Source: Pseudisothecium myosuroides (taxonomy: Eukaryota; Streptophyta; Bryopsida; Hypnales; Lembophyllaceae). Taken from it: a stretch of 64,000 bases of DNA. The DNA lies in contig OX637287.1 of NCBI GenBank assembly GCA_951799445.1, positions 32,940,224-33,004,223 on the forward strand. The letters run 5' to 3'. A program made the position numbers and the translations under genes. The number at the start of each line of letters is the position of its first letter. The first letter of the stretch is position 1. The notes beneath the pieces are model-generated. The model did not search any database. It saw only the letters and a list, made by a program, of their open reading frames with translations, and was not told the origin of the DNA. This document shows positions 1 to 13,009 of this stretch, in pieces.

Positions 1-526
1 CAGGGCACCGAACCGACTCACGAATATCGACGTGCCTCGTCACTGTAAGCTTACTGATGAGTAGCGATGAAGAACGGCTCTCTCCAATGCGCCCTTTTAA
101 TAGCCACCCCGCCATTACTTTATACTTTTTCACACCAACGGACGAACTCTCACTCATGCTCTCGTTCAACTCTCGTTCACTTCTCGTTCCCTTCCGTTTC
201 TGCTCAGTTGGACCTTCTTCTGTTTCCTCAACAAGCTTTCGATTCAATTGTCAGTTGCAGAGGTTGTACTCCGTCCCACAGGCTCCAATGCTCTGTCGTG
301 CTCTGTCTTAGCTCTGTCTGCGTGCTGCCAAAGCCTTCAAGCATGTGCCGTGATTTGGCAATTGGCACCCGAGGTCTGGGCTTCCAGCTAGCGTCGGTGC
401 AATGGCGCTTGCCATGAGTAAATTGGTGTTGTGAGGGCTCGTTTTAATTAGTTATGGCGATTGAGCTCGAAGGATGAGTGTGTAACTGAATCGGTTGTTT
501 GGCTGTTGTGGAGAGGACGGTGAGAA
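1..526 (+). promoter_or_regulatory. Upstream region and 5' leader of the reticulon gene
   Basis: This stretch precedes the reticulon start codon at 527. It is moderately pyrimidine-rich (runs such as CTCTCGTTC) with no convincing protein-coding pattern. Short open frames here overlap each other in several phases and have no downstream continuity, so I read it as promoter plus 5' UTR. No clear TATA box was identified. Confidence 0.45.
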
Positions 527-3500
527 ATGGTGCAAGTGCATTTGGAAGCGTGTTTGCCGGATATCCGCGTGACGCCGGTGAAGATGTTAGGAGCCTCTCA
601 GCAGTCGCCCGCGCGCCGAGGCGCGAACAATGGCGGTGAACAAGGTTTGCATAATGCTAAGAGCGGGAAGAGTTTTGGCCGATCGCGGAGTGTGCGGGCG
701 GAGGCTTCGGAGGAGGACGTTTACGAAGCTGAGTTTGGAGGCCCGGCGGAGCGCGGCGGTGGCTCCCGGGCGTCTTCGCGCTCTAAGAGCCGGATTGCGA
801 AGGACGCCCGTGCGGAATTGCTCGGATTTGATGACAATGTCGGTGTGCGTCCCAGGGAGTTGCGGAGTCGAAGCGTTGCGCGCGTGAGGGAGGGCGTGGA
901 TATTGAAATGGACGTGGCAGAGGACGAGATTGCGCCGAAGTCGCGTGGTTCGTCTAGAATGAGAGGTCGGAAGGAGAAAAGCGACGCGCAAGAGGTATTG
1001 CATGATTCGGGGGTAAGAAGCGTGAGTGCCTCGCGAACGCTGCGAAATGACGGCAATGCGCCGGAAATTGACGGGCGATTGCATACGGGACGGAGCCTCC
1101 AGGCGGCGACGCCGCGGGTATCAAGCAGAGTTGGAACTCCTCGCTCAAGCGTGAGAGTCTCACGAGAACAAGATGACTCCAGAGCTCCACCTGACGTGCC
1201 CGTTGGAGAAGAGCTCCATAGCCGCACCTCGGTACTCAGTAGTTTAAATCCTGAGGATGATGCACCAGCGCAGCAGAGAGAGAGGATATCTTATCGCACT
1301 CCCACGAAAATCCCGAGATCGTCTCGAGAGATTAGTGATCTTCCTGAGGAGAGGCTTCTCAGAGTGGAACGTATAACGCGTAAACCAGGAAGAAGCCCGA
1401 GGCAGACGATAGGAGAAGCTACAGACATGCAGGTGGACCCGGTAGTGGAGCGAGCTCCGCGAAGAAATGTGAGGAAGGCTGACTTGGACGGACCTGAAGA
1501 TGAAGAAGATGATACTGGATTGTATAGAAGAGGTAGAGGTGCTCGACAACCGAAGAGAAAAGTGAGGGATATTCCCAGAGATACCGCCTCAGCACTACCC
1601 GTGAGCCATCCTCCTGAATGTGAGATGGATGATGTGGTTCCCCTGCAGCCTGCAGATCCTCCTCTTCTTCCATCATCACCAACCGCCTCGTCAAGGTCTT
1701 CAAGAGGTTTGTCAGTCACATGCGGACACTTCTTGCGTCGTCCAGTTGGTTTGATTGTGTTCTCGACAGCGTTTTTTTTATCGTTAATTGAGACTGTTGT
1801 GCTGTTCATATCAATTTGGACTTGATTGTCACTTTTGTGTAGCTTCCAATGCTTTAAAGCACCCAGTGAATGGTGTTTGATATCTGTCGTACTGTTTATT
1901 AGTCCCGGGTGAAGAATTTCGAATTTTCTCAGAGTTGTTCCTGCGACTGATGCTCTTACGTATGCATGTTTGGAACTGGAAAGGGACGAGAGGTTTGAGG
2001 TCTGGATGTTTCTGGAAATTCGTAATTTTTTTCTTTGATCGGTTCTTTAGTAATTTTATTCAGTGACATTCTCTTGGACAGATACAAGCACCTGTCGAAT
2101 CGGCTGGCTCCATGTCTTAGGTATGCGTGCTGCTTTCTCTTTCCTCTTACCGAATCCAGTCAGCAATAGTGATATCTCAATGGTACAAGTAATTGTACGT
2201 GATTCTTGTTATTCTTCTTAGAAACTTAAATATATATTTTTGAACTCGCAGATACGTAGTCTTAGTCTAACTTTGTTACTAAAATTTTGCAGGGGATTTG
2301 ATAATGTGGAAGGACGTTCCAAGGTCGGCACTCTGGTTTGGTGCTGGAAGTTTTAGTATTCTCTCTGCTTCGTTTATGAAGGAAATGCAGTTGGGGTATG
2401 GTTTCTTCTCAATGTGCTTCTATGCAAACAAATAGAAAGCAATATGTGACTGTAATAATTTCCGGCAAGCAACGCATGATAGAGCTATTATCATACAATC
2501 TTAGTAGAGTTGAGTTCTAGACTGGTTGCCTTCGGGTTAATAAATTCTCACGTATTCAGTAGCATTTCACAGAAGTTGATAATTGCTCTGGGGTTGGATA
2601 TGCAGGATTGTTGCTATATCTGCTAACTTGGCACTCTGCTACTTAGCAGTGGTCTTCTTCTATCGAACGTTCTTGCGCGGGTATTTCATCGTTAACTTCT
2701 CTAGAATCAAATTTGTGTCTTCTTTACACCTACTCCCTGTTTTTGTTTAGTAAGAATTGCATTTAACCACTCTAGATTCTCTAATGGTTTCCTGCATGCC
2801 TTCCAGATCGAGCATGATGCAATTGTATTTTTGTACCGTGCACTGTTTTTCATCTAATATCGACTCACGGCGTACTATTCGTGCAGGGTACCTGCTTTGT
2901 CTACCGGGCAAATCAAGGCTGGTCAAGTGACCGAGGCTGACCTCTTAGGTTGGATTCGGTTTACCTTACCAGCTATTAATCTGGCTCTGAAGAAAGCCAG
3001 AGAGGTTTTTTCTGGTGACCCCGCCACCACTTTGAGGGTAAAGAACTTAAAATGACATTTATCAATTGTCCTTTTTTATGTGTCTCTTGCCACTGCAATT
3101 AGTTCTTTCTCGATTTGTAATTCGTATTAAGCATCCTTGAAAGTGGAAAACTTGTGAGTATTCTCGTAATTCGTGTTGTAAGTTCTGCTCTAAAGATGCC
3201 ACGGTGCAGTAGTTTCAGTTCTATAAAGTGCAATCTTCTGTGCTTTTCAGGTAGCAATCGTGCTCTGGCTGGTTGCTAAAGTGGGTGCAGGGATCTCAAT
3301 TTGGAGCTTCTTACGATTTGGTGCGTCTTACGATTCTGACGTTTTTTTATACAGAACAGAAGATAAATGGCATCTAATAATTTTTTTGATTTTAAGGGTC
3401 ACTTTAGAATATCACAGCTTCTTTTATATATTTCTGGGACGTGGGCCTAGAAGCCATGGGTTTATAAAACGAGCTCGCACATTCATTCATGATTGCGACT

Positions 3501-4613
3501 AAAAATTTTAGGTTGCCGGTATGGTGTGCGGCCCATTCTCGGATTTGTATTGGTTTTCTCTTTTACTTCGACTCTGTTCGTTACGTAAGTTCTCTTCTGT
3601 TCTGTGAATAACATGTCACATGTATATTGCATTTTGCTTTGGGTGCAGGGTTTTTCGCGCTCTTCATCATTCCGAAGTGCTACTCCAACTACTCAATCCA
3701 ACTTTATGCATTTGGTATAATTTTCTACACCGACTCCGCTGAATTGTTGGCTTCTCTAGAACCTGGTTTAGTATTTTAACTGTGGAGCAGAAACTGGTAT
3801 CAAGGAGGCCTGGCCCTTCACTGAACGCTTTAATAGTTTCTGCATGGGCATTCAGACAGTGACAATCTCTTAGTCTTGAATCGTTCAAAGAACAACTCAA
3901 TTCCTGTGCTTGGAATGCGATATGATAACATCCTCTGGCTATCAATCGTGCGATGCAGGTCAATCTCTTCTCCTTCGAGGTTGGACGACATGGGACTCCT
4001 TTGCTCACAAGAAAGCAATGTTAATTGGTGGTTTCTTGCTCGCTTGGAATACATCCTCCTATTCATCTCGCTTGTGGGGTGGTAAGCTTCTAGGACATTA
4101 TTTCAGCACATTTATACCCTGCACAATTTTCAGATCGCCATGTTTGTCCCTTTTGTCATCACAAGCACAACCTGCAGGATCATGTTTAATTAATGACTTG
4201 TAGATGTGGAACTGTACGCACTGTGAATCGTTGCTAAGAAATTGCTCATATATGTTGTGTCTCAATGCAGGTTTCATACTTGTAGTTTGGCTCAAGCTGT
4301 ATCAACAGTCACATCCAGCAAGTTTTGAAAAGGCTCTAGCTGATGCCAGTGGCAGCAGTGCTATAGATCGCATTGATCGGAGGAAGAACTTACAGCAAAC
4401 TACGATGGCATCGCGGGTATGATGTTGTTGGGTTTATTAACAGCATCTTGATCTTGTGATATAATTCGTTCATTTTGCAGTAAGACACATTGTTGAGTAT
4501 GCGCTTTGATATTTGTCTCATTATAGTTTCCCATCTATCCTTTGTTACATTTTTCCTCACAGGCTTCTCAAGCGGCTCCTGTGGCAGATGAAAACCCTTC
4601 GCCTCAAATTTAA
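527..4613 (+). CDS. RTNLB: Reticulon-like protein, plant RTNLB family with long basic N-terminal extension
   Basis: Nine exons fit in one frame: 527-1706, 2293-2395, 2606-2680, 2887-3037, 3251-3320, 3649-3714, 3959-4081, 4271-4416, 4563-4613 (1965 nt, 654 aa). Residues 1 to about 390 are Arg/Ser/Glu/Asp-rich and look disordered. The reticulon homology domain starts at the exon 1/2 junction with DLIMWKDVPRSALWFGAGSF, matching the conserved DLxMWRxxxxSAxxFG opening. Long hydrophobic segments follow: IVAISANLALCYLAVVFFY, AIVLWLVAKVGAGISIWSF joined to FFALFIIPKCY, and a late pair ending in GFILVVWLKLYQQ. Reticulons insert as membrane hairpins and curve tubular ER. Long N-terminal extensions occur in the Arabidopsis RTNLB17/18/21 group (recalled), so that group is the best guess. 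A 73-nt segment at 3514-3586 is left out because it breaks the frame. Family assignment is strong; the exact subgroup is inference. Confidence 0.85.
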
Positions 4614-5998
4614 CCGGTTCAGAAATTTCTAGGTGAGTGCCTCATAGCTGCATTCAATTTATGTTAAAGCCAAGATGGCATGCTTCCTGCTGGTACTTCA
4701 TGTTAAGTACAGTGATTGTTAATTGAAGGCATCTCATTACTTTGCAGACAATTTATTTGTTCCTAATGATAATTATCTGAATTTGTTTTAGGCAGGAAAG
4801 CGAACGGTGTTGCATACAAAGCATAAGGAGTATCGGTACTCAATTTTGTTCACATAACCTGTACATTCTAGAAGAGCGAAAGAATGATCTGCTCTAAAGG
4901 ACACTTGTTTAGAGTTCTCTTGGTGCTTTGCTGCATGGTTGGATCATGGGAGCCAGAAATGTTGGTACCAAGGATTTTTTTAATCGGACGCCCTTATCCC
5001 GAAATAGCTCCTAGCTAGGATAATGTAGTCACCAGAGTAATACGGCAGCACAATTTTGCATCCATCTTGTAGGATGTGAGCGTCTTAGCGTCTGTATGTA
5101 CATAGCTCTCTTTTTTCATCTATGAGTATCTGGTAATCATTCCAGTTCTGTCGTTGTGTAACGATGATGTGCATCCTATTGTCTTCATTATAATTATGAA
5201 ATGTAAACAGTTGATGAAATGTTTATCTCGAATCATAAACAGTGTACATTTGTTATTCATCAATTCGACAGCATTTTCGATTTATTCATATAATCTCTCT
5301 CTTCGTTGTCCTGACTCTTCGTTTCCTGGTCCCAGATGACCTAATCTAGTAGGTACTCTCTCAACATTTACATTATTTTGCAAAGATGCTTGACACAAGG
5401 GAGTTTTCACTTGCTATTATTTCTTTTGCGAAAATTCTGCTAGGCAATCTGAAGTGCAGGATGAATAACATTTCATTACTTTCATCCATGCAGGTGTTAA
5501 GAAAAAGTATTTTGCTCACCGTCCACAAGCAGCTCTCGAAAGAAACAGAAGTGAGTGCAATATCGACCTAGGATTGTTGTATTGATTCAATTTAGCATGA
5601 ACAGTGGATATTGTTGATTCGGATGTTGGCACGTTAATTAAAATCATTCTCCTAGTAAGCCCAATTTTTCAACGGTATCTCGATGTTGCGACCATCCGGT
5701 CTTGTAACCACACGAACAGGTCGCACAACCCTGGTCTTCCTACGAGCATTTTTGTCGTTACAAATATCCTCCACCATCTGTTTCTGTCAAGCCACCATGG
5801 AATCCAAGTCATAGCGATTAGTATTCACTAAGTTGCAGAAGCAGTAGTGGAAAAAGTTCACCTACTGCCTGTAGCATAACAATTTGACTGGTGCAGAGAG
5901 AGAGAACCTTGAACATCTCCCACTTGCGTGTTCTCACGTATAGATTGTAGATTTCTTCTTCCCTCTTGTACTCCTGTACCCAGCTCCATCCATGGTGC
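4614..5998. other. Intergenic region / converging 3' UTRs
   Basis: Between the reticulon stop and the stop of the opposite-strand CNB-domain gene there is no frame longer than about 75 codons and none with coding character. It probably holds both 3' UTRs. Several GT/AG-flanked pieces near 4640-4800 suggest the reticulon 3' UTR may itself be spliced, but this cannot be proved by eye. Confidence 0.5.
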
Positions 5999-8900
5999 TC
6001 AAATTAACCCAAATTGAATTTTTTTGATGAAGAAAGTGGAAACTGGGATCATGCTCTGGAGACCACCTTCCACCTCAGCTATGGACCGAAAAGTCTGTTG
6101 CATCTCCTAACTGACCTACCAGGTAAGTACGTGAGCTTGAAACATACTCACATGCTTTGCAAGAGCCCGAATAACGTCCCTGTCGCAGTGGCGGTGGAAA
6201 TCCCATTTGTTGAGGACCAGTGTCTCCACCAATGACACAGCTACCACGCTTGCAGCTCGTTTGGACTCCTTCAACAATCCTCTCTGCAGGTTCGAGACCA
6301 CCATCTCAACACTGTCAACTAATTGAGATTATTTTTAATATATGAATTTCAGATTTAAGTCAAATTAATTTGTGACCCGTAAGTATATAGGATGGGATTC
6401 TTTACCTCTCCGAAGTACTGACCATCGATAAGGGCTCCAATATCAAGAATGGTGGATACCTGACTTCAACAACTGAACATATCAGTTGACACAGAGTAAT
6501 GAGCAGTCCACATCATTCATATGCAGGACAATATTTGGTCGTGAACTATTGGGACGAGATGAATCGTGTTTGAATTCTCAAGGGTTTATTTAGGCAAATG
6601 AACGTTGTGAGCTCACTCTGGATTGGTTAGAACCAGAATGTGACGTGGTGGACTTGGATGCAGCAACATCGTCAGGGGTGGCTCGCTTGGGCGCCGGAGA
6701 CGCACTACGCTCCAGTTTCACGACGCCGGAGGCAGGCAAGCCGGGCATGAAGCTGGGCGTAGGATTGCCTTCCAACACGTCGTACGACAGGAGCTTCCGC
6801 TCGCGCTCCATCACATTGCGAGCCCAGTTCGTGAACTTCTTCTGGTAGTACCGGTTCTCGTTCGTCATGAACACCGCTGGCATCATGCCAGTCGTGGTGA
6901 GACCCATCTGCCACAGCTTGTTCTCTTTCTCCGAAAACTCCACTTCTTCTCGGTTGCGTGACTTGTCCTTCTCCTCACAGTCTCTAATAAAAGTGGAGAA
7001 CGTATACTTCTTTATGACGGAGCTTGATCTCCTCTTCTTATTTTCATACGACTTCCTCTTGCGGTGGTGGTCTTGCATTGCGGAGGGAGACTTGAATCGG
7101 GCGCCTGTGCTCGTGGACCGAGACTTGGAGTCGCGAGTAGAGGCAGCTGTTGGCTCTGGGGTGCTGTCTGCAAAGGAGGCATGGAATCCTTGCGCTGAAG
7201 AGCGGTTGCTGGCTCGGGTGGTGGACCTGGTCTGAGCCATGATATCTGGAGACGCTCGCCATGGAGTCAAGGGGTCCCCTTCCTCGGAGCAGATGATGGA
7301 CGACTTCTTTTTGATGGCACTGGCACCTGGTCTGGGACTGGGCGCCGTGTAAGGTCGCTTGGCACCTGAGACCTTGCTACTGTCTTTTTTTAAGGGCTCA
7401 ATCTGCTGGGCTGGAGAATTCGTGGTTTTCTTGTGGGTGAGCATTCGGTAGACCACATCAGGCCGGCTCATCATCTCCTTGGGTAATCCCTCGGGAAGCA
7501 CTGGCTGCGTGGGTTGCGAGTGGCATCGACTAGTGATGCGGCTTCCCCTCGTGGATGGTCGCGACACCAGCGACGGTCGCCACCATTCTTTCTCTCGGTG
7601 GTGGATCTCTTGTTTGCATCTGCCGTGACAGTTCGGCCTGCAAAACACCGACGATGGCATGCGTTTGGAGGGATACAAATCATCAGCTCGTTTACCCAAA
7701 TATGATCTTATGCACAAGGTGAGAGCCTGCTTACGTGGTGCCAGACATATTGAACCCTATTGGACCTAGAAGACCAAATCGGCATCCTATTTATTTAGCA
7801 GTTTGAGTCGGTCATGTGAAAACTTTCGTGTGTCCAATTTTATTTCTTTTGTGACAAACGCATGCAATTTTCTTCGTGAATCTGAAAATTTGTTCCCAAT
7901 CATCTGAATTATACTTTCATAATATGATCAATCAACTTTGGTCATTTCAAAACCAAGCTTGCATCCTAAGAGGTTATGTTACCCGAGATTGAACAAGAGT
8001 ATGTCACGATTAATTACTGCAAAGCTGTGATGTCCTATTGTTCGTTGTAACTGCAGACAAAGCGCAATTAAGTGTGAATGATGATGATCCAACGGTCTGT
8101 AGTGCAGAGATTGAGTAAAAGTGGGGTGACATACCAGTCCTGAGATTGAGCTGAAGATGCCCTGGGTAGTGACGGGGTTCGATTTGTTGAGTGGATTTCC
8201 ATGACCACCTGCAAATCGAAGATAGGCAACATGCAGCCAGTAAACTCCGAGTACGTTGATCTGATCTAGTAATCCTGTTTTTGAAGTAAAGTTACTAAAG
8301 ACAGGAACAAGCGCGAGGCTATTGTGCCAGTTTTGCCAAGAGATCAGAGACTTACTCGACATTCTCCAGTTCTGATAAAGAAAATCTCAGATGCGTCATC
8401 GCCTTGAAATGTGATAACTGTTCAAGATGAAATTGCTGAATTTATGTTAGCTAGGTCTCATGCATCCAGATGTCATAGCTAATAACGCTATGTAGTGAAC
8501 TTTGAAATGACAACAGATAATTGCCGAAGGGGTGTATGTCACATTTGGTAGGTCGTTGTACCTCTATTTTTGTGGAAAGTACGGCCAGTTAGAACGTTAG
8601 CAAGACGCTTCAAACTTTGTTTTGATACTTCCTTGAGTGCAGGTATTTCCTACATGAGACGCCAAGTAAATGTGAGTTGAACTATATAGCTTGCACACAC
8701 AAACATCATGTTCATTAGATCAGGTGGCACTGGCAAGGGTGTCAGTCGTGAAATCTAATGCTAATGTCAATTTCGTTACATAGGCGGATACCGTATTCAC
8801 GACATTGGCACTTTTCAGGGCGGGTGCTTGAAACCTAAAGTCTATGCCAGGTCTAATTTTTAGGGTTCACTATTTCGGAGCTCAGTATCCCACCAATATA

Positions 8901-11900
8901 ACAAAATCGATATCGTCTGTAATTCTAATTTCTTGATCATGGTATTTCTTGACTGCTAGGGCTACAGCGACGGGCTAACCTTGAGGAACTGAAGACGAGC
9001 CTTCAATTCAGCAGTTCCAGGAATCTTGAGAATGTTATCGTACTCCTTTTGGGTCAAAGTGAGTATCTCACTCTGTCAGACACCATTTCAACATCAGTTC
9101 CTAATAGTTCTTCAAGTGCTGGAATCAGTTGAGATCCAGATCGAGTATCAGAGTACGTTGACATTGTCAATGAAAGCAATTTTTACAGGAAAATTATTCT
9201 GCCTCGAGCCTATTAGGAATTTTTAGGCAACAGAATCTTCCCCAAGGATACATTTTGCAATATTCTCCTGCAGTTTAAAACTGTTTCAAGAATTGAATAA
9301 TTTCTTTTCAACCCAAACATACCCACTTTAAGGGTACACAGGGCTAGTTACCCTTTCTGCAGTACTGAACGTTGAATCCCTGCACTGGCAAGAGAATGAA
9401 GATAGTTATCGAAAAGTTGGACTGCCTGATGTAAAGCCCAAAGCCCTAATTTCATGAAGCTACTGGGATTTAAGGAAACTAGACCTAAATGTGTCCAAAT
9501 AAGCAATTGAGCATTGTTTTCCTATTGATAAATTGCGTATTTTTTTGTTGGATCTTGTTGGAAGTCAAAAGGACATTTTAGATTCTCTACTTAAGCATTC
9601 TTGAGACATTATATGAATAAACTATGAATATTTCAATCTAATCAAAGTAATGCAAGAATAACAAATTAGCTAAAACTAGATGTATCCGAATGCAACCTTA
9701 TTGTTGAAGCTAGGTGTATCCAAATGCAACCATAGGCTCATAACTTTCATTGTACTGACCCTTATTTTGTGCCTTCACTAATTCTATAAATTTGTAAGGA
9801 CTTCAAAATGGAACTTACCATATTACTCTATCCTTTTCAAACACTGTTTCACCAAACCAATGGCCTGGAGCATATGTGGTGACATCATCCTCTTGTTGCC
9901 CTGGAACATGTTTAGTGGCCTGCAACAAGTTCTCTGCCAATGTGAAGAGCAAATAAAAAACTTTCAATATGAACAAAGTTATGCAAGAATACCAATTAGT
10001 TGCAAGACACACATTATATTACAAACCTCTTTAAGTTAATTCAAATAGTGTGAGACATTATAATTATGGTTTATATAACATTTTTCAACTAGAACAAAAT
10101 CCATTTCCAAAACAAAATGACCTTAGGGCAAAGAGAATACTTGTGGTAGTCTTTGAACAAATAAAGATAAATGATTTCTATTAGAAATATGCAATTAAAA
10201 ACAACTACAACAAAATGGTTATTTAGTATGGTTCAAATTATCTATTACAAGGACTTACTATTCAACTTTGGTTGTATTTGTGGCATTTTAGCATTTGTGG
10301 TGTGCAATGGTGGAGTTGTTAGATTAGGCATCCTAATTCTCATGCCTAATTCTCATGCGAGCTTATTATCCTCACATACTAAATAGCCATTTCAGTCACT
10401 ATAAGAAACCCGTGTTTTATGTGACGTTTTGTAATTTTTGCAGACGGATTTTAGGTGACGTTGAATGGAACATCCAAATGTCTTTATGTCAACAATAACG
10501 TCCAATATTACATCTGGATGTTAGATTAGATGTTATTGTTGACATAAAAACATTTGGAAGTTCTATTCAATGTTACCTAAAATCCGTCTGCAAAAATTAC
10601 AAAACGTCACATAAAACATGGGTTTCTTATAGTGAGTGTAGTATAACTTGCACTAGTTGAATTAACTATTATACTTGGAACTCAATTGTAAATGATGCTA
10701 AGTTTTTTGTATAAATGCTAGCATAATTTGTACTATCAATCATATATGCACCTTGACTGACCCTGTAAATACGATGAACAATGTGTTTGCAATATCTCCT
10801 TGCACTGCTACTGCAATTCAAATGGATTGGATTCAATACAAGAACATCAGTGTCCATGCTTGCCAAACTTAATGCTCTAAAAGTTTACATCTATTTTTGA
10901 AAAATTCTCAAAATTCTTGTCTCGATCCCACCTTTGTTCACCAAATGTGCTCCATAAATAGTCAATTGACTAATTACAAAGTGGAATATATATAATATAA
11001 TATTTAGTATATTGAAATTTGAAGGATCATTGCTTGACATGTTAGAATTGAATGCCATGAGAAGATTTTGAGTTGCCCTAGAGCACTTATCATCTATGTT
11101 TAGAGAGTGTCAAAATCTTTAAAGGTGACAACATAGATGATCTAATAATGTGAAAGGCTAGAAACACTTGCAGAAGATTCTCAAGGATGCACTTGATGCT
11201 TCCAAAGAAAATTAAAATGATTAGTATTCATGATAAAGTTACGATACATTGTTTTTATAATATATATAAAGAGTAATCACAACTCTTGCAATATATAAAT
11301 AAAATATAATCTAGCTAGGCTCATTATTCCTGTAAGCAAAACAAAAAAGGAGTCTCTTTTAATGGCTAAAAATTTAGTAGGAGAGAAGAAAGTTAACAAT
11401 TGTTTGCATGGTGATTTGGAACTTGTAATACCTACAAAATTAACTACAAGATTTATTGACCCTCAAAGACACTCTTACTCATTACTAAAGAATAGTTATA
11501 AATAGTCAAAAACTTTTAGACAACACAATAAAGAAAATCTTCTCAATCATATGTTGGGAGGATTCTTGTGATGACAACATGGGGAGACCTTATGAATCAT
11601 GGGAATATTTCTCTTTATGATGCTGTCAACAAGTTTTAAAAAACAATTCAAGTTTATTAAAAATAGTTAAAAGTCTATTGAAAACAAAGTTTTTTGCTTT
11701 TCACTTTAGAATTGCAAAAATTCAGAAGATCTTTGAGAAACATTTTAACAATTGCTTCTCAATAGAAATTGTTGAAACCCATTTCCGGGAGGTTGTTCAA
11801 ATGCAAATATGTCAATAGAGGTGAAGAATCATACATATAAAGTTTGACTCAAGCTTTTGGTAGCCCATGCATCTGCAAATCTGGCATCAGTAATAAACAC

Positions 11901-12309
11901 ATTGTGAACTTCAGAGCTTAAAACCCTAATAAATTTGGGGATATTGAATTAGAACAATTTGCCTACAAGTGTGCTCATACCTCTTTGATCTTAGCACAAG
12001 GAAATCCAATTTTGTCATTATGACATAGTTTGAATGTATGATTAATGTGCTACAATTTCAAAAATTGACACTCTAGTGTTGTGCACTTTCTCAAGTTTAA
12101 TGTGTACTCATTTTCAAAGATTGTCCAGGTGTCCATTTCAAGTACCTATTTGATTAATTGTAGTTGCGTTCATTCAAGAGATCAAGGTATACTAGTGCAA
12201 AACAAAACTTGCCTCTAAACGTATAGAATGAGGAAGGGAAGCAATGGGCTCCAACTCTGCAACTGTCTCTTCCAAAAGATACAACTCAGTTGAAGTTCGT
12301 TTATCCTTA
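5999..12309 (-). CDS. Multi-exon protein with split cyclic-nucleotide-binding domain (5' end incomplete)
   Basis: On the minus strand the exons are, in order: about 12213-12309, 10762-10810, 9819-9933, 8980-9070, 8135-8208, 6617-7637, 6406-6459, 6152-6283, 5999-6094. From 9819 onward all phases agree and the frame ends in TGA. Exon 10762-10810 encodes AVQGDIANTLFIVFTG, exon 9819-9933 APGHWFGETVFEKDRV, and exon 8980-9070 CEILTLTQKEYDNILKI. These match the QGD..A..F.IV..G strand, the phosphate-binding GxxFGE turn and the closing strand/helix of a CNB fold. The large exon is basic and Ser/Thr-rich, with LPKEMMSRPDVVYRML near its start and QKKFTNWARNVMERERKLL later. No channel, kinase or phosphatase domain is visible, which separates it from CNGC/AKT channels. 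At least one exon is missing between 9933 and 10762 (phase mismatch), and membership of the 12.2 kb exon is inferred. An animal protein with a lone CNB domain, CNBD2, is linked to sperm; a ciliary role here is speculation. Confidence 0.6.
10397..10634. mobile_element. CACTA-type MITE (En/Spm-like termini) with AGT target duplication
   Basis: The element is 238 bp and almost a perfect inverted repeat. It starts CACTATAAGAAACCCGTGTT and ends in the complement, AAACCTTATAGTG-like (TTTCTTATAGTG). The two arms pair over roughly 110 bp each. It is flanked by AGT at 10394-10396 and AGT at 10635-10637, the 3-bp duplication typical of CACTA elements. It has no coding capacity. It lies in an intron of the CNB-domain gene. 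Confidence 0.9.
10811..12212. other. AT-rich intron sequence of the CNB-domain gene
   Basis: No exon could be recognised between the CNB exon at 10762-10810 and the candidate exon at 12213. The stretch is AT-rich with many short runs of T and A. Another small exon could be hidden here, because the CNB fold needs an N-terminal segment between the two. Confidence 0.4.
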
Positions 12310-13009
12310 CTTTACATTGCCAACCAAACCACTTATGATAAGGAAAATATACTTTTACATTCTAATTGATAATCATTCATATTTGCTTGAATATCAATAC
12401 CTTAAGTACAATCATAAATGGGGAAGAAAGGCATAGTAAATTGTCACTCAAGGAAGCCATTGGAAGAAAGTCATTGAACAAGTGGCATTAAATGAATCCA
12501 CCATTTAGGTCCTCATAATATTCTTAAGTTTTCGATATGTGATTGCTTTTGATTCACGGGTGACTTTACTTTAAATTTTGGGTGTTGTAAGAAGATGAAC
12601 TTCGGAAGTGAATAGCGATATTTGGTAAGTCACCTAGAGTTTGATGTGGAGTTTGGAAGAGAGAATTGAATGGTTAAAAGTGGATAGAATAGAAAAACCC
12701 AAGAATGAATTTGACATGTAAATCACACAACAAGTGAAGAGGGTTTATTATTGGGGTTCCAAATTTGACTTGTTTTGTCACGCATTTTAAGTTTTTTAAT
12801 CTTTGATTTTCATAACCTACTCATGCTGTGTTTTCTTTACAATCTTAACAAATATCTCTTATATCTCTTCATTACTGGGTTGAAAAATTTATACTTTCAC
12901 TTCAACATGCCTTCTCTTCCAACCAATTTAAAAAACCCATTATTCCTTCATCCAAATTCCAGTCATTTTTGTTAAATTGCAATAGGTATAATTATATATG
13001 CATACACAC

